Source of the DNA: Rugamonas aquatica
Lineage (GTDB): Bacteria > Pseudomonadota > Gammaproteobacteria > Burkholderiales > Burkholderiaceae_D
Direction of reading: 5' to 3'
Assembly: GCF_009380215.1 (NCBI RefSeq)
Contig: NZ_WHUG01000002.1
Span: 310,001-374,000 of the forward strand
DNA length: 64,000 nt
Shown: positions 1 to 13,329 of the stretch, in pieces
Numbering within the stretch: position 1 is the stretch's first letter
Layout of the letters: the number at the start of each line of letters is the position of its first letter
Made by a program: the position numbers and the translations under genes
The notes under the pieces: model-generated
The model's input: the letters and a program-made list of their open reading frames with translations, nothing else
Database searches by the model: none
What the model was told of the DNA's origin: nothing

Positions 1-30
1 TTGACGCTGAGCACAACCAAGAAACGAATA

Positions 31-2241
31 ATGAACAATCCTAATTCCCCAGAGACAGTCAACGACGTAGCGCCGGCCGAAGTGGCCGCCAAGCCTAAGC
101 GTCGCACCAAAGCCCAGATCGAAGCCGATGCGGCAGCCGCAGCGTCCGGCGATGCGCCAGTCGCCGCCAAGGCCAAGCGCAAGACCAAGGCTGATGCCGA
201 AGTCGCCGCCGCCGATGCACCGGCCCCGGTGAAAAAGCCGCGCGCAAAACCGGCCGCCAAGTCCGCCGATGCAGCCGCTAGCGCTGAAGCCGCACCGCAG
301 GCCGCCGCGCCAGTCGCAGCCGCCGCCGATGCGCCAGCCAAGGCGCCACGCGCCAAAAAGCCAGCCGTCGCACCAGCCGCCGATGCCGCACCTGCAGCCT
401 CTGCCGCAGCTCCAGCCCCAGCAGTCGAAGCGCAAGCCGCTCCTGCCGAAGCCGGCGAGCGCGCAGAACGTGCCGAACGCGGCCCGCGTGGTCCACGTGG
501 CCCGCGCCAGATGCGCGAACAGCGCGCTGCCCGCCAGGCCATGATGCCGCGTCCGGAACCGGTCGCTGCTGCCGATGGTGAAGCCGCTCCGGCAGCCGAC
601 GGCGCCGCTCCTGCCGAAGGCGGCAAGCCACGCCACGAGCGCGGTCCACGCGCCGATGGTCAGCGCAACGGCAAGAACGGCAAGGGTAAGAACGGCAAGC
701 CACGCAACGGCCAGAACGCCGGCGGCAAGCCTAACGATGCTGATGCAGCGTTCTCCTACGTCACCTCGGACGCCTTCGACAGCGACGAACCGGCCAAGGG
801 CCGTCACGCCGCACCGAAAGCCGTGCGCCGCGACCTGACCTCGGACGACGACGCGCCCAAGCTGCACAAGGTGCTGGCCGAAGCCGGCCTGGGTTCGCGC
901 CGCGACATGGAAGAATTGATCGTTGCCGGCCGCGTGTCGGTCAACGGCGAGCCGGCCCACATCGGCCAGCGCATCCTGCCGACCGACGCTGTGCGCCTGA
1001 ACGGCAAGCTGATCCAGCGCCGCGTCAGCAAGAAACCGCCGCGCGTGCTGGTGTACCACAAGCCAGCCGGTGAAATCGTCTCGATGGACGATCCGGAAGG
1101 CCGCCCATCGGTGTTCGACCGCCTGCCGACCATGAAGGCTGGCAAATGGCTGGCCGTCGGCCGTCTGGACTTCAACACCGAAGGCTTGCTGCTGTTCACG
1201 ACCTCCGGCGATCTGGCCAACCGTCTGATGCACCCGCGCTATCACATCGACCGTGAATACGCGGTGCGTACGCTGGGCGTGCTGGAAGAGGGCATGCGCC
1301 AGAAGCTGCTGGCCGGCGTCGAGTTGGAAGACGGCCTGGCGCAGTTCTCCAAGATCGCCGACGGCGGCGGCGAGGGCATCAACAAGTGGTACCGCGTCAT
1401 CATCGGCGAAGGCCGTAACCGCGAAGTGCGCCGCATGTTCGAAGCGATCGGCCTGACCGTGTCGCGCCTGATCCGTACCCGCTACGGCGCGATGACCCTG
1501 CCAAGCAGCCTGAAGCGCGGCCGCTGGGAAGAGCTGGAAGAAAACACCGTGCGCGACATGCTGGCCGCTTACGGCGTCGATAAAAAAGGCGGCGACGCGC
1601 CTGCCGCTCCGCGCGGCAAGGGCCCGCAGCAAGCCAAGCCGGCCCAGAACAAGGGGCCGGAAAAGCGCCCGCAGCGCGGCCGTGATGCCGAGCGCGACGA
1701 TCGCGACTTCGACGATGACGACGAGGACGATCACGACGAACCAAACTTCAACCGCGCCGACGTCAGCAACGCCAACGCGATGCCGTTCGCCAAGGGCCCG
1801 CGCGGCAATGGCCGTGGCCAGGGCGGCTTCGGTGGCGGCCAGGGCCGTCCAGGCGGCGCCGGTGCTGGTGCCGGCAATGGCCGTGGCGGTCCGGGCAGCG
1901 GTCGTCCGGGTGGCGGCGCGCAGACGTCCGGCCGTCCAGGTGGTCGTCCGCAAGGCATCGGCGGTTACGCCGGCGGCCGTCCGCTGGGCGAAGGCCCGGC
2001 GCGTCCGCAAGGCCAGGGTGGCCGTCCGCAAGGTCAAGGCCAGGGCCGTGCCCAAGGTGGCGGCCAAGGTGGACAAGGTCAGGGCGGCGGCCAATCGGCC
2101 AAAGGCCCGAGCCGCGGTCCGCGTCAGCCGGATCCATTGCAAACCACTTTCGGTTTCGGTAATGCCGGCGCGCCGCGCCGCAACCAGCCGCCGCGTGGTG
2201 GTGCCATCGATCATGGCATGCCGCGCCGCCGCAAGGGTTAA
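31..2241 (+). CDS. rluB: 23S rRNA pseudouridine synthase RluB with long low-complexity arms
   Basis: Isomerises a uridine in 23S rRNA helix 89 (E. coli U2605) to pseudouridine. An S4 RNA-binding domain begins near residue 277 ([20 protein letters not shown]). The RsuA/RluB/E/F catalytic motif [12 protein letters not shown] follows, with the expected catalytic Asp near residue 380. The enzyme core is about 250 residues. It is preceded by about 270 Ala/Lys/Pro-rich residues and followed by about 200 residues rich in Gly, Arg and Gln, with an acidic stretch first. Such arms are common on beta-proteobacterial RluB but are long here. I chose ATG 31. An in-frame TTG at base 1 remains possible because the sequence upstream is missing. 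The family call is firm; the exact start is not. Confidence 0.93.
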   Translation: MNNPNSPETVNDVAPAEVAAKPKRRTKAQIEADAAAAASGDAPVAAKAKRKTKADAEVAAADAPAPVKKPRAKPAAKSADAAASAEAAPQAAAPVAAAADAPAKAPRAKKPAVAPAADAAPAASAAAPAPAVEAQAAPAEAGERAERAERGPRGPRGPRQMREQRAARQAMMPRPEPVAAADGEAAPAADGAAPAEGGKPRHERGPRADGQRNGKNGKGKNGKPRNGQNAGGKPNDADAAFSYVTSDAFDSDEPAKGRHAAPKAVRRDLTSDDDAPKLHKVLAEAGLGSRRDMEELIVAGRVSVNGEPAHIGQRILPTDAVRLNGKLIQRRVSKKPPRVLVYHKPAGEIVSMDDPEGRPSVFDRLPTMKAGKWLAVGRLDFNTEGLLLFTTSGDLANRLMHPRYHIDREYAVRTLGVLEEGMRQKLLAGVELEDGLAQFSKIADGGGEGINKWYRVIIGEGRNREVRRMFEAIGLTVSRLIRTRYGAMTLPSSLKRGRWEELEENTVRDMLAAYGVDKKGGDAPAAPRGKGPQQAKPAQNKGPEKRPQRGRDAERDDRDFDDDDEDDHDEPNFNRADVSNANAMPFAKGPRGNGRGQGGFGGGQGRPGGAGAGAGNGRGGPGSGRPGGGAQTSGRPGGRPQGIGGYAGGRPLGEGPARPQGQGGRPQGQGQGRAQGGGQGGQGQGGGQSAKGPSRGPRQPDPLQTTFGFGNAGAPRRNQPPRGGAIDHGMPRRRKG

Positions 2242-2260
2242 TGTAGTCAACTTGCAAAAC

Positions 2261-2279
2261 GGGGCGCAAGCCCCTGTTT
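2261..2279 (+). terminator. Weak stem-loop after rluB
   Basis: A GGGGC-GCAA-GCCCC hairpin followed by TGTTTG lies 20 bases after the rluB stop. The stem is only 5 bp and the T-run is interrupted, so it is a modest candidate for the rluB terminator. Confidence 0.4.
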
Positions 2280-2337
2280 GTAAGGCTTCTGGCCTTCTAT
2301 GAACTGTTGTAAGCCTGCTTTTCCGCCCCGTGCGGCA

Positions 2338-2366
2338 TTGCAGCGGAAAGCATATAAGGTTATAAT
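2338..2366 (+). promoter_or_regulatory. Sigma-70 promoter of the rimP-nusA-infB operon
   Basis: A -35 element TTGCAG (2338-2343) and a perfect -10 TATAAT (2361-2366) are separated by exactly 17 bases. It lies between rluB and rimP and would start transcription near 2373, giving a leader of about 155 bases before the rimP start. The same two hexamers with the same spacing recur in front of tRNA-His in this window. Confidence 0.8.
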
Positions 2367-2390
2367 AACCAGCCTAGTAAAAGTTCTTCA

Positions 2391-4579
<2,189 letters not shown>

Positions 4580-4625
4580 TTTGAGTATCTTTATCATCTC
4601 CGCGACACATAGAAAAGAGGACTGA

Positions 4626-7493
4626 ATGGCGAGTAACAACGTAGCCCAATTTGCCACCGAACTGAAGATGCCTGCAGATTTGCTGCTGACGCAGCTGCGT
4701 TCTGCCGGCGTCGAAAAAAGTTCGACGTCAGATCCATTGTCGAAAGATGATAAGGATAAGCTGCTTGATCACTTGCGCCGTACCCACGGTGCATCGGCTG
4801 ATACCGAAAAGAAGAAGATCACGCTGACGCGCAAAGAAACCACTGAAATCAAACAGGCCGACGCCAATGGCAAGGCCCGCACGATTCAGGTCGCTGTGAA
4901 GAAGGTACGCACCTTCGTCCAGCGCGACGAGCCGGTAGCCGCCGCGCCGGTGGCGCCTGCCGCCCCGGTGGTCGATGCCGCTGAAGTCGCTCGCCGTGAA
5001 GAAGAAGCACGCAAGCAAGCGGAACTGATCGCACGTCAGGAAGCGGAACTGCGCGAGAAGCAAGAGCGCCTGGCTAAGCTGGAATCGGAGAAGGAAGCGC
5101 AGGCTAAAGCCACCGCCGCCGCCGAAGCCGAAGCCAAGAAGGAAGCCGACGCTGAAGCGAAGAAAGCCGCCGTCAAGGCCGCCGCCGCCGCGACCGCCGT
5201 AGCCGCTGGCGCCGCGCCAGCCGCGACCGACGCCGCTGCCGAAGAAAAGAAAAAAGCCGCTGCCGAAGAAGCCAAGAAAAAGGCTGCCGCCGCCGCCAAG
5301 GAAGCCGCCGACAAAGCGGCCGCCACCGAGCTGGCACGCAAAGCCGTGGCTGACGAAGTAGCGCAGATCAAGGCCATGATGAACGCGCCGCGCCGCGCCA
5401 TCAAAGCCCCTGAGCCAGCGCCTGCGCCGGTCAAGGCCAAGGTTGCCGAAGGCACGCTGCACAAGCCAGCCACCGGCGCCGTCGCCAAACCTGGCGACAA
5501 GCCAGGCGACAAGAAGCCTGTCAGCGCGGACAAGAAATCGATCAAGTCGGCCAATGTCTCGTCGACCTGGCAGGACGACGCCAAGAAACGCGGCGCACCT
5601 GGCAACACCGCCAACAAGGGCCGTGGCAACACCGGTTCCGGTGGCCGTGACGGCTGGCGCAGTGGTGGCAAGGGCGGCCGTCGTGGCTCGCACTCGGATG
5701 ACCGTGAAACCAATTTCCAGGCGCCGACCGAAGCCGTCGTCAAAGACGTCTACGTGCCGGAAACCATCACCGTGGCCGAACTGGCGCACAAGATGTCCGT
5801 CAAGGCTTCCGAAGTCATCAAGCAACTGATGAAGCTGGGCCAGATGTGCACCATCAACCAGGTGCTGGACCAGGAAACCGCGATGATTCTGGTCGAGGAA
5901 ATGGGCCACAAGGCGTTCGCCGCCGAGATGGACGATCCGGAAGCACTGCTGGCCGACCAGGGTGAGCACGCTCACTTCGAGTCCGTGCCGCGCGCACCGG
6001 TGGTTACCGTCATGGGTCACGTCGACCACGGTAAAACCTCGCTGCTGGATTACATCCGCCGCGCCAAAGTGGCGTCGGGCGAAGCCGGCGGCATTACCCA
6101 GCACATCGGCGCGTACCACGTGGACACCCCACGCGGCACGATCACCTTCCTGGATACGCCGGGTCACGAAGCCTTTACGGCGATGCGTGCCCGCGGTGCG
6201 AAAGCAACCGACATCGTCATCCTGGTGGTGGCAGCCGACGACGGCGTGATGCCGCAAACGAAGGAAGCTATCGCTCACGCGAAGGCGGCCGGCGTGCCTC
6301 TGGTTGTGGCGATCAACAAGATCGACAAACCGGGCGGCAACGTGGACCGTGTGACGCAAGAGCTGGTCGCAGAACAAGTGGTGCCGGAAGAATACGGTGG
6401 CGAATCGCCATTCGTGCCGGTATCGGCCAAGACCGGCGAGGGCATCGACGCCCTGCTGGAACAGGTGCTGCTGCAAGCCGAGGTGCTGGAACTGAAAGCC
6501 CCGATCGATGCGCCTGCGCGCGGTCTGGTGGTTGAAGGCCGTCTGGACAAGGGCAAGGGCCCGGTCGCGACCGTGCTGGTTCAGTCCGGTACGCTGAAGC
6601 GCGGCGACGTGATCCTGGCTGGCTCCTCCTTCGGCCGCGTTCGCGCGATGCTGGACGAGAACGGCAAGCCGATCAACGAAGCCGGTCCTTCGATCCCGGT
6701 CGAAATCCAGGGCCTGACCGAAGTGCCGCAAGCCGGTGAAGAAGTCATGGTCATGGCGGACGAGCGTAAAGCCCGCGAAATCGGTCTGTTCCGTCAAGGT
6801 AAGTTCCGCGACGTGAAACTGGCCAAGCAGCAAGCCGCGAAGCTGGAAAACATGTTCGACCAGATGGCCGAAGGCGAAGTCAAAAACCTGCCGCTCATCA
6901 TCAAGACCGACGTGCAGGGTTCGCAGGAAGCGCTGGTTGGCTCGCTGCAGAAACTGTCGACCTCCGAAGTGCGCGTACAAGTCGTGCACGCAGCGGTCGG
7001 CGGCATCACCGAATCGGACGTCAACCTGGCGGTCGCTTCGAAAGCGGTCATCATCGGCTTCAACGCCCGTGCCGATGCACAGGCGCGCAAGCTGGCCGAG
7101 TCGAACGGCGTGGATATCCGCTACTACAACATCATTTACGATGCGATCGACGAGATCAAATCGGCGTTGTCGGGCATGTTGGCGCCGGAGAAGCGCGAGA
7201 CCGTTATCGGTCAGGTCGAGATTCGCCAGGTTATCCTGGTCTCGAAAGTCGGCGCGATTGCCGGTTGCCTGGTCACCGATGGCGTGGTCAAGCGTTCGTC
7301 CTCGGTACGCCTGCTGCGCAACAACATCGTGGTGTGGACCGGCGAGATCGACTCGCTCAAACGCTTCAAGGACGACGCGAAAGAAGTACGCGCCGGTCTG
7401 GAGTGCGGCTTGTCGCTGAAGAACTACAACGACATCCAGGTGGGCGACTCCCTGGAAGTGTTCGAAGTTCAGGAAATCGCCCGTACGCTGTAA
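4626..7493 (+). CDS. infB: Translation initiation factor IF-2
   Basis: This GTPase delivers fMet-tRNA to the 30S P site and promotes subunit joining. The 955 residues start with an IF2_N module ([20 protein letters not shown]). A long Ala/Lys/Glu-rich linker follows (about 95-330), then a second IF2_N region near 375-425. The G domain has GHVDHGKT at 464-471, DTPGHEAF near 508 and NKID near 563. Domains II-IV then bind the ribosome and initiator tRNA. AGAGGA lies 6 bases before the ATG. The gene follows nusA by 46 bases without a terminator, so it is in the same operon. Confidence 0.98.
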   Translation: MASNNVAQFATELKMPADLLLTQLRSAGVEKSSTSDPLSKDDKDKLLDHLRRTHGASADTEKKKITLTRKETTEIKQADANGKARTIQVAVKKVRTFVQRDEPVAAAPVAPAAPVVDAAEVARREEEARKQAELIARQEAELREKQERLAKLESEKEAQAKATAAAEAEAKKEADAEAKKAAVKAAAAATAVAAGAAPAATDAAAEEKKKAAAEEAKKKAAAAAKEAADKAAATELARKAVADEVAQIKAMMNAPRRAIKAPEPAPAPVKAKVAEGTLHKPATGAVAKPGDKPGDKKPVSADKKSIKSANVSSTWQDDAKKRGAPGNTANKGRGNTGSGGRDGWRSGGKGGRRGSHSDDRETNFQAPTEAVVKDVYVPETITVAELAHKMSVKASEVIKQLMKLGQMCTINQVLDQETAMILVEEMGHKAFAAEMDDPEALLADQGEHAHFESVPRAPVVTVMGHVDHGKTSLLDYIRRAKVASGEAGGITQHIGAYHVDTPRGTITFLDTPGHEAFTAMRARGAKATDIVILVVAADDGVMPQTKEAIAHAKAAGVPLVVAINKIDKPGGNVDRVTQELVAEQVVPEEYGGESPFVPVSAKTGEGIDALLEQVLLQAEVLELKAPIDAPARGLVVEGRLDKGKGPVATVLVQSGTLKRGDVILAGSSFGRVRAMLDENGKPINEAGPSIPVEIQGLTEVPQAGEEVMVMADERKAREIGLFRQGKFRDVKLAKQQAAKLENMFDQMAEGEVKNLPLIIKTDVQGSQEALVGSLQKLSTSEVRVQVVHAAVGGITESDVNLAVASKAVIIGFNARADAQARKLAESNGVDIRYYNIIYDAIDEIKSALSGMLAPEKRETVIGQVEIRQVILVSKVGAIAGCLVTDGVVKRSSSVRLLRNNIVVWTGEIDSLKRFKDDAKEVRAGLECGLSLKNYNDIQVGDSLEVFEVQEIARTL

Positions 7494-7521
7494 GCCCAGG
7501 CGCACAGGCAGCAATAAGGTA

Positions 7522-7553
7522 AAGTGGACGGGGGCATCAGCTCCCGTCCACTT
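7522..7553 (+). other. Stable hairpin between infB and rbfA
   Basis: An 11-bp perfect stem (AAGTGGACGGG at 7522-7532 with CCCGTCCACTT at 7543-7553) has a 10-base loop. No T-run follows, so it is more likely an mRNA processing or stability element than a full terminator. It lies 17 bases before the rbfA start. Confidence 0.55.
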
Positions 7554-7570
7554 GCCGTTTATGGAATATC

Positions 7571-7987
7571 ATGGCAAAACATAGCAAAAACATCCCGCAG
7601 CGCGGTCAGCGCGTGGCGGATCAGATCCAGCGCGATCTGTCTGAAATCATCGCTTTCGAGTTGAAAGACCCGCGCGTCGGCATGATTACCATCACCGAAG
7701 TACAGGTGACGCCGGACTACGCGCATGCGAAGATCTTCTTCACCATGCTCAAGGACAGCAAAGAGCAGGTCAAGCAAACCGTCGACGGCCTGTCCGCCGC
7801 GGCCGGCTATATGCGCGGCCAGCTGGGCAAGCGCCTGCACATCCACACGCTGCCGGCGCTGCACTTCGTGCACGACACCTCGACCGCGCGCGGCATGGAA
7901 CTGTCGGCACTGATCGACCAGGCCAACAGCACCCGTTCGCTGGACGACGACCAGGCACCGGCCGAAGAGAAGAAGGACGTGGAGTAA
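7571..7987 (+). CDS. rbfA: 30S ribosome-binding factor RbfA
   Basis: RbfA is a small KH-fold protein that binds immature 30S subunits near the 5' end of 16S rRNA and helps late maturation and cold adaptation. The 138 residues carry the family blocks [34 protein letters not shown] and the later [20 protein letters not shown]. It follows infB in the standard nus operon order. A strong hairpin in the 77-base spacer may tune the infB/rbfA ratio. Confidence 0.97.
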   Translation: MAKHSKNIPQRGQRVADQIQRDLSEIIAFELKDPRVGMITITEVQVTPDYAHAKIFFTMLKDSKEQVKQTVDGLSAAAGYMRGQLGKRLHIHTLPALHFVHDTSTARGMELSALIDQANSTRSLDDDQAPAEEKKDVE

Positions 7988-7997
7988 TCCTGCGTTC

Positions 7998-8063
7998 TAT
8001 GGATTCCCGCCTGCGCGGGAATGACGCAGCGCGCGCCGTCGTTCCCGCGAACGCGGGAACCCA
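7998..8063 (+). repeat. REP-like inverted palindrome pair
   Basis: Two related palindromes face each other: GGATTCCCGCCTGCGCGGGA with ATGACG (from 8001), then CGTCGTTCCCGCGAACGCGG followed by GAACCCAT (8037-8063). Each forms its own hairpin, and the pair forms a larger imperfect inverted repeat. This is the layout of dispersed REP/BIME-type intergenic elements seen in many proteobacteria. It fills the gap between rbfA and truB. Only this one copy was noticed in the window. Confidence 0.7.
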
Positions 8064-8080
8064 TACTGAGCATCCTACCT

Positions 8081-9004
8081 ATGAAGCAAAACCATCCTAA
8101 AAAAGTCCGCGACCTGGTCGACGGCGTGCTGTTGCTCGACAAGCCGGTCGGCTTTTCCAGCAACGACGCGCTGATCAAGGCCAAGCGCGTGCTCAACGCC
8201 AAGAAGGCCGGCCATACCGGCACCCTCGATCCCTTCGCCACCGGCTTGCTGCCGCTGTGCTTTGGCGAGGCCACCAAGTTCTCGCAGGACTTGCTGGAAG
8301 CCGACAAGACCTACGAGACCACCGTCCACCTGGGCCAGACCACGGACACCGGCGACACCGAAGGCGAAGTGGTGGACAGCCGCGACGTCAACGTCACGCT
8401 GGAGCAGATCCACGCCGTGCTGGAAAAATTCCGCGGCCCGATCGCCCAGGTGCCGCCCATGTATTCGGCGCTGAAGCGCGACGGCAAGCCGCTGTACGAG
8501 TACGCCCGCGCCGGCATCACGCTGGAGCGCGAAGCGCGCAACGTCGTCATCCACAAGCTGGAGCTGGTGTCCTACGAGGCGCCGTTCCTGAAGCTGGTCG
8601 TCACGTGCAGCAAGGGCACCTACATCCGCGTGCTGGGCCAGGACATCGGCGAAGCGCTCGGCTGCGGCGCCCACCTGAACGCGCTGCGCCGCACCCAGGT
8701 CGGCCCGCTGACCATGGACGGCATGCTGACGCTGGAACAGCTGACCGCGCACGCAGCGCCGCTCAGTCTGCTGGCGCCGGTCGATGCGCTGCTGGCCAGC
8801 TTCCCGGCTGTGCGCCTGAACGCCGAACTGGCCAAGCGCTTCCTCAATGGCCAGCGCCTGGCGCTGGGCAAGGAACCGGTCGAGGTGCCGGCCGGGCAGG
8901 GCAGGGTGCGCGTCTACCTGGACGCCAAACTGCTGGGCACCGCCATCCTCGGCGAATACAGCATCCTGGCGCCGGAGCGGCTGATCGCCTTCGCGCCCGA
9001 ATAG
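8081..9004 (+). CDS. truB: tRNA pseudouridine-55 synthase TruB
   Basis: TruB makes pseudouridine 55 in the T-loop of tRNAs. The motif [14 protein letters not shown] holds the catalytic Asp (D50 with this start), and [10 protein letters not shown] and [15 protein letters not shown] are typical family blocks. I chose ATG 8081 ([20 protein letters not shown]), giving 307 residues. The frame is open from 8021, but those 20 codons lie in the REP-like element and do not resemble the family. It is the last gene of the nus operon cluster. Confidence 0.97.
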   Translation: MKQNHPKKVRDLVDGVLLLDKPVGFSSNDALIKAKRVLNAKKAGHTGTLDPFATGLLPLCFGEATKFSQDLLEADKTYETTVHLGQTTDTGDTEGEVVDSRDVNVTLEQIHAVLEKFRGPIAQVPPMYSALKRDGKPLYEYARAGITLEREARNVVIHKLELVSYEAPFLKLVVTCSKGTYIRVLGQDIGEALGCGAHLNALRRTQVGPLTMDGMLTLEQLTAHAAPLSLLAPVDALLASFPAVRLNAELAKRFLNGQRLALGKEPVEVPAGQGRVRVYLDAKLLGTAILGEYSILAPERLIAFAPE

Positions 9005-9120
9005 CAACTCTTTGAAAATATTCAGGAAACCGGCGAGATAGTTGCAACGCAACATGCTATACTTGCCGGCTTCTCGTACAGTACGTACGTACCCGCAGTT
9101 TTTCAGCATATAAAATCATC

Positions 9121-10953
9121 ATGTCTACTACAAAACGCGCAATTCGTAATATCGCCATCATCGCCCACGTTGACCACGGTAAAACTACCCTGGTGGATCA
9201 GCTGCTGCGTCAGTCCGGCACCTTCCGTGAAAACCAAGCGGTCGACACCCGTGTCATGGACTCGAACGACCTGGAAAAGGAGCGCGGCATTACGATTCTG
9301 TCGAAGAACTGCGCTGTTGAGTACGAAGGCACCCACATCAACATCGTCGACACCCCAGGCCACGCCGACTTCGGCGGCGAAGTGGAGCGTGTTCTGTCGA
9401 TGGTTGACTCGGTTCTGCTGCTGGTCGATGCCCAGGAAGGCCCGATGCCACAGACCCGTTTCGTGACCCGCAAGGCACTGGCCCTGGGCCTGAAGCCTAT
9501 CGTCGTGGTCAACAAGGTCGACCGTCCGGGCGCGCGCGCTGACTGGGCGATCAACCAGACCTTCGAACTGTTCGACAAGCTGGGCGCTACCGACGAACAA
9601 CTGGACTTCCCTATCGTTTACGCTTCGGGCCTGAACGGCTACGCCGGCCTGACCGAAGACGTACGCTCGGGCGACATGAAGCCACTGTTCGACGCCATCC
9701 TGGAACACGTGCCAGTGCGCGATGACAATCCAGAAGGCCCGCTGCAGATGCAAATCACGTCGCTGGACTACTCGTCCTACGTCGGCAAGATCGGCATTGG
9801 CCGCGTCAACCGCGGCACCGTCAAGGTCGGCCAGGACGTTCTGGTCATCAATGGCCCAGGCGCCACCCCGATCAAAGGCCGCATCAACCAGGTGCTGAAC
9901 TTCAAGGGCCTGGAGCGCGTGCTGGTGAACGAAGCTGTTGCCGGCGACATCTGCCTGATCAATGGTATCGACGAAATCGGCATCGGTTCGACGCTGTGCG
10001 CGGTCGACACCCCTGAGCCGCTGCCGATGCTGACCGTCGACGAGCCTACCCTGACCATGAACTTCATGGTCAACAACTCGCCGCTGGCCGGCCGCGAAGG
10101 CAAGTTCGTCACCTCGCGCCAGCTGCGCGACCGTCTGGACAAAGAACTGAAAGCCAACGTCGCTCTGCGCGTTGCCGCAACCGAAGACGACACCACGTTC
10201 GAAGTATCGGGCCGTGGCGAGCTGCACCTGACCATCCTGATCGAAAACATGCGTCGCGAAGGTTTCGAGATGGCTGTATCGCGTCCACGCGTGGTGTTCA
10301 AAATGGTGGATGGCGTGCGCCACGAGCCGTTCGAACAACTGTCGGTTGACGTTGAAGAAGCCAACCAGGGCGGCGTGATGGAAGAACTGGGCCGTCGTCG
10401 TGGCGACCTGCAGAACATGGAATCCGACGGCAAAGGCCGTGTGCGACTGGAATACAAGATCCCTGCGCGCGGCCTGATCGGCTTCCAGGGCGAATTCATG
10501 ACCCTGACCCGCGGTACCGGCCTGATGTCGCACGTGTTCGACGAATACGCGCCAGTGGACAACACCAAAGGCGAACTGGGCGGCCGTCGCAACGGCGTGC
10601 TGATCTCGCAGGACGACGGCGCCGCTGTTGCCTACGCTATCTGGAAACTGCAAGATCGCGGCCGTATGTTCGTGGTCCACAACGACCCAGTGTACGAAGG
10701 CATGATTATCGGTATCCACTCGCGTGACAACGATCTGGTCGTCAACCCGATCAAGGGCAAGCAGCTGACCAACGTGCGTTCGTCGGGTACCGACGAAGCA
10801 GTGCGCCTGGTGCCGCCTATCCAGATGTCGCTGGAATACGCTGTCGAATTCATCGACGACGACGAACTGGTGGAAATCACCCCGAAATCGATCCGTCTGC
10901 GCAAACGCTTCCTGAAAGAGCACGAGCGTAAGAAGGCATCGCGCGAAGCGTAA
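9121..10953 (+). CDS. typA: Ribosome-associated GTPase TypA/BipA
   Basis: TypA is an EF-G-like translational GTPase linked to 50S assembly, stress and cold growth. The 610 residues begin with the G domain ([19 protein letters not shown], then [16 protein letters not shown] and NKVDRPGAR). EF-G-like domains and the TypA-specific C-terminal domain follow. A TATACT (9058-9063) in the 116-base upstream gap could be a -10 element, but its -35 is poor. A strong intrinsic terminator follows, so the gene ends its transcription unit. Confidence 0.98.
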   Translation: MSTTKRAIRNIAIIAHVDHGKTTLVDQLLRQSGTFRENQAVDTRVMDSNDLEKERGITILSKNCAVEYEGTHINIVDTPGHADFGGEVERVLSMVDSVLLLVDAQEGPMPQTRFVTRKALALGLKPIVVVNKVDRPGARADWAINQTFELFDKLGATDEQLDFPIVYASGLNGYAGLTEDVRSGDMKPLFDAILEHVPVRDDNPEGPLQMQITSLDYSSYVGKIGIGRVNRGTVKVGQDVLVINGPGATPIKGRINQVLNFKGLERVLVNEAVAGDICLINGIDEIGIGSTLCAVDTPEPLPMLTVDEPTLTMNFMVNNSPLAGREGKFVTSRQLRDRLDKELKANVALRVAATEDDTTFEVSGRGELHLTILIENMRREGFEMAVSRPRVVFKMVDGVRHEPFEQLSVDVEEANQGGVMEELGRRRGDLQNMESDGKGRVRLEYKIPARGLIGFQGEFMTLTRGTGLMSHVFDEYAPVDNTKGELGGRRNGVLISQDDGAAVAYAIWKLQDRGRMFVVHNDPVYEGMIIGIHSRDNDLVVNPIKGKQLTNVRSSGTDEAVRLVPPIQMSLEYAVEFIDDDELVEITPKSIRLRKRFLKEHERKKASREA

Positions 10954-10971
10954 TACCTGCTTGGCGACATA

Positions 10972-10999
10972 AACCGCAGCTTAGGCTGCGGTTTTTTTT
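10972..10999 (+). terminator. Rho-independent terminator after typA
   Basis: A perfect 9-bp stem AACCGCAGC-TTAG-GCTGCGGTT is followed by a T-run, 19 bases after the typA stop. Confidence 0.95.
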
Positions 11000-11091
11000 C
11001 GTCCGTCCATCCCGCGTTGAATTCGTTTGCGTTTTCCTTGTCGCCGGGTTATTTTGGTGCATGGCAGCATAACCCGCGTGGAGGAAGTTCC

Positions 11092-13329
11092 GTGAGCGAC
11101 GACAAGACTAACCCGTGGCCGCAATGGCCCGGCAATCCCTTTGCACTGGCCCAGCAGGCGACCGATTACTGGGTCGACGCCTGCCAGCGCAGCGTGTTGT
11201 TCATGGATGTGCTGCGCCAGCGCGGCGACGAGCGCAACCACCGCGCCGAGCAGACCGCGCCGCACGTGCTGAGCTTTGCATTCGAAGTCATCCTCGACGG
11301 CCGCCACCTGGCGCGGCCGGTCAATTACGGCCTGCTGTACATCGTGCCGCCGGACGGCGTCGCGCCCGATCCCACCAAGCGTCCCTTCATCGTGTTCGAC
11401 CCGCGCGCCGGCCACGGCCCCGGCATCGGCGGCATGAAGCACGACAGCGAAATCGGCGTGGTGCTCAAGGCCGGCCATCCCTGCTACTTCGTCGGCTTCC
11501 TGCCCCATCCGGTGCCGGGCCAGACCATCGAGGATGTGTGCCGCGCCGAAGCGCAGTTCATCGCCAAGGTGGCCGAGCTGCACCCCAAGGCCGACGGCAA
11601 GCCTGCGCTGATCGGCAACTGCCAGGCCGGCTGGCAGATCATGATGACCAGCGCCCTCAATCCCGACCTGGTCGGCCCGCTGGTGCTGGCCGGGGCGCCG
11701 CTGTCGTACTGGGCCGGCGTGCGCGGCAAGAATCCCTTGCGCTACCTGGGCGGCGTGCTCGGCGGCACCTGGCTGACGGCGCTGGCGGGCGACCTCGGCA
11801 ACGGCATTTTCGACGGCGCGCAACTGGTCGCCAACTTCGAGAAAATGAATCCATCCAACACGCTGTGGAGTAAGAACTACAACGTCTATTCGAAGATCGA
11901 CACCGAGGCGCACCGCTTCCTGGAATTCGAAAAATGGTGGGGCAATCCGGTGCTGCTGAACGCCGGCGAAATGCAGTACATCGCCGACTCGCTGTTTGTC
12001 GGCAACCGCCTGAGCGACGCCGCGCTGATGGACAGCAGCGGCCACCGCATCGACCTGCGCAACATTAAATCGCCGATCGTGGTGTTCTGCTCGTGGGGCG
12101 ACGACATCACGCCGCCGCAGCAGGCGCTGGGCTGGGTGCTGGACTTGTACGAGGACGACGCCGCGCTGGTGGCGGGCGGCCAGACCATCATCTATTCCAT
12201 GCACCAGAGCATAGGCCACCTGGGCATCTTCGTTTCCGCCTCGGTCGCCAACAAGGAGCACGAGGAATTCACGGCGGCGATGGACATGATCGACATCATG
12301 CCGCCCGGCCTGTACGAGGCGGTGTTCCTCGACAAGGACGAGGAAATGCTGCAGGCGGAAATCGCCTCCGGCGACATGGCGGCCGGCGATTACGTGATGC
12401 GCTTCGAGCGCCGCAACCTGGACGCGCTGCGCAAGCTGGGCGGCAACGATATCGAAGACGAACGCCGCTTCGCCACCGTGGCCCGCGTGTCGGAAATCAA
12501 CACCGGCCTGTACCAGACTTTCGCCAGTCCGCTGGTCAAGGCCATGGTGACGGAGTCCGGCGCCGAGCAGCAGCGCGAAGCCCATCCGCTGCGGCTGCGC
12601 TACCGCATGTTCTCCAGTAAAAATCCGCTGCTCGACGGCATACCGGCGATGGCAGAGAAGGTGCGCGCCGAGCGCCGCCCGGTGGCGGAGGACAACATCT
12701 TCATGCAGATGCAGGAGGCGATGTCGCAACAGATCGTCGATGCGCTGGACCGTTACCGCGACCTGCGCGACCAGGCCACGGAAAACATCTTCCTCGGCGT
12801 GTACGGCTCGCCGGTGCTGCAGGCGCTGGTGGGCTTGCGCACCGACGGCGGCCGCCCGCGCCGCATCGGCCGCGACATCGCGCGCGAGGCGGCGCTGAAC
12901 GCGCACCGCGCGGCGGCGGCGCTGAAGACGGCGGAGGGCGGCGTTACGGAGGCCATCATCCGCGGCCTGCTGTACATCTACCGCAGCCCGGAAATGAGCG
13001 CGGCCGACGAGCGCGCCTTCGCCACCATCCGCCAGCTGCGCCTGCGCACTTCGGATGACAAGGAGTTGAGCGTCACCCATTTCAAGACCATCCTGCGCGA
13101 GCAATATCTGATGCTGCAGGTGGACGAGGAAGCGGCGATCCGCGACCTGCCGCTGCTGCTGCCGGAAGCGCCGGAAGCGCGGGCGACGGCGCTGGCCATC
13201 GTCCGCCAGGTGGCGGGCGCGACCGGCACGGTCAGCGGCGACGGCGCGGTTCGGCTGGAGCGCGTCGCCGCCATGTTCGCACCGCTGTCGCCCAAGCTGG
13301 CCGTGGTGCGCAAGAAAACCAAGGCCTGA
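11092..13329 (+). CDS. DUF3141-family PhaC-like cysteine alpha/beta hydrolase
   Basis: A cytoplasmic protein of 745 residues resembling the DUF3141 family, which is distantly related to polyhydroxyalkanoate synthases. The N-terminal half is an alpha/beta hydrolase. Its lipase-box-like GNCQAGW places a Cys (C177) where serine hydrolases have Ser. An Asp in SWGDD (337/338) and a His in HQSIGHLG (371 or 376) complete a plausible triad. The C-terminal third is mostly helical and unassigned. Start GTG 11092 has GGAGGAAG upstream; the frame is open from 11017 but without a good ribosome site. Its substrate is unknown. PHA polymerisation is not shown, and no phasin or phaA/B lies near. Confidence 0.8.
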   Translation: MSDDKTNPWPQWPGNPFALAQQATDYWVDACQRSVLFMDVLRQRGDERNHRAEQTAPHVLSFAFEVILDGRHLARPVNYGLLYIVPPDGVAPDPTKRPFIVFDPRAGHGPGIGGMKHDSEIGVVLKAGHPCYFVGFLPHPVPGQTIEDVCRAEAQFIAKVAELHPKADGKPALIGNCQAGWQIMMTSALNPDLVGPLVLAGAPLSYWAGVRGKNPLRYLGGVLGGTWLTALAGDLGNGIFDGAQLVANFEKMNPSNTLWSKNYNVYSKIDTEAHRFLEFEKWWGNPVLLNAGEMQYIADSLFVGNRLSDAALMDSSGHRIDLRNIKSPIVVFCSWGDDITPPQQALGWVLDLYEDDAALVAGGQTIIYSMHQSIGHLGIFVSASVANKEHEEFTAAMDMIDIMPPGLYEAVFLDKDEEMLQAEIASGDMAAGDYVMRFERRNLDALRKLGGNDIEDERRFATVARVSEINTGLYQTFASPLVKAMVTESGAEQQREAHPLRLRYRMFSSKNPLLDGIPAMAEKVRAERRPVAEDNIFMQMQEAMSQQIVDALDRYRDLRDQATENIFLGVYGSPVLQALVGLRTDGGRPRRIGRDIAREAALNAHRAAAALKTAEGGVTEAIIRGLLYIYRSPEMSAADERAFATIRQLRLRTSDDKELSVTHFKTILREQYLMLQVDEEAAIRDLPLLLPEAPEARATALAIVRQVAGATGTVSGDGAVRLERVAAMFAPLSPKLAVVRKKTKA

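Noticed and set aside
4728..7514. 928-codon open frame antisense to infB
   Set aside because: It mirrors IF-2 on the opposite strand; high third-position GC keeps antisense frames open. No start site or protein family is visible.
8021..8080. Upstream start for truB
   Set aside because: It lies inside the palindromic repeat and has no ribosome site; the family N-terminus begins at 8081.
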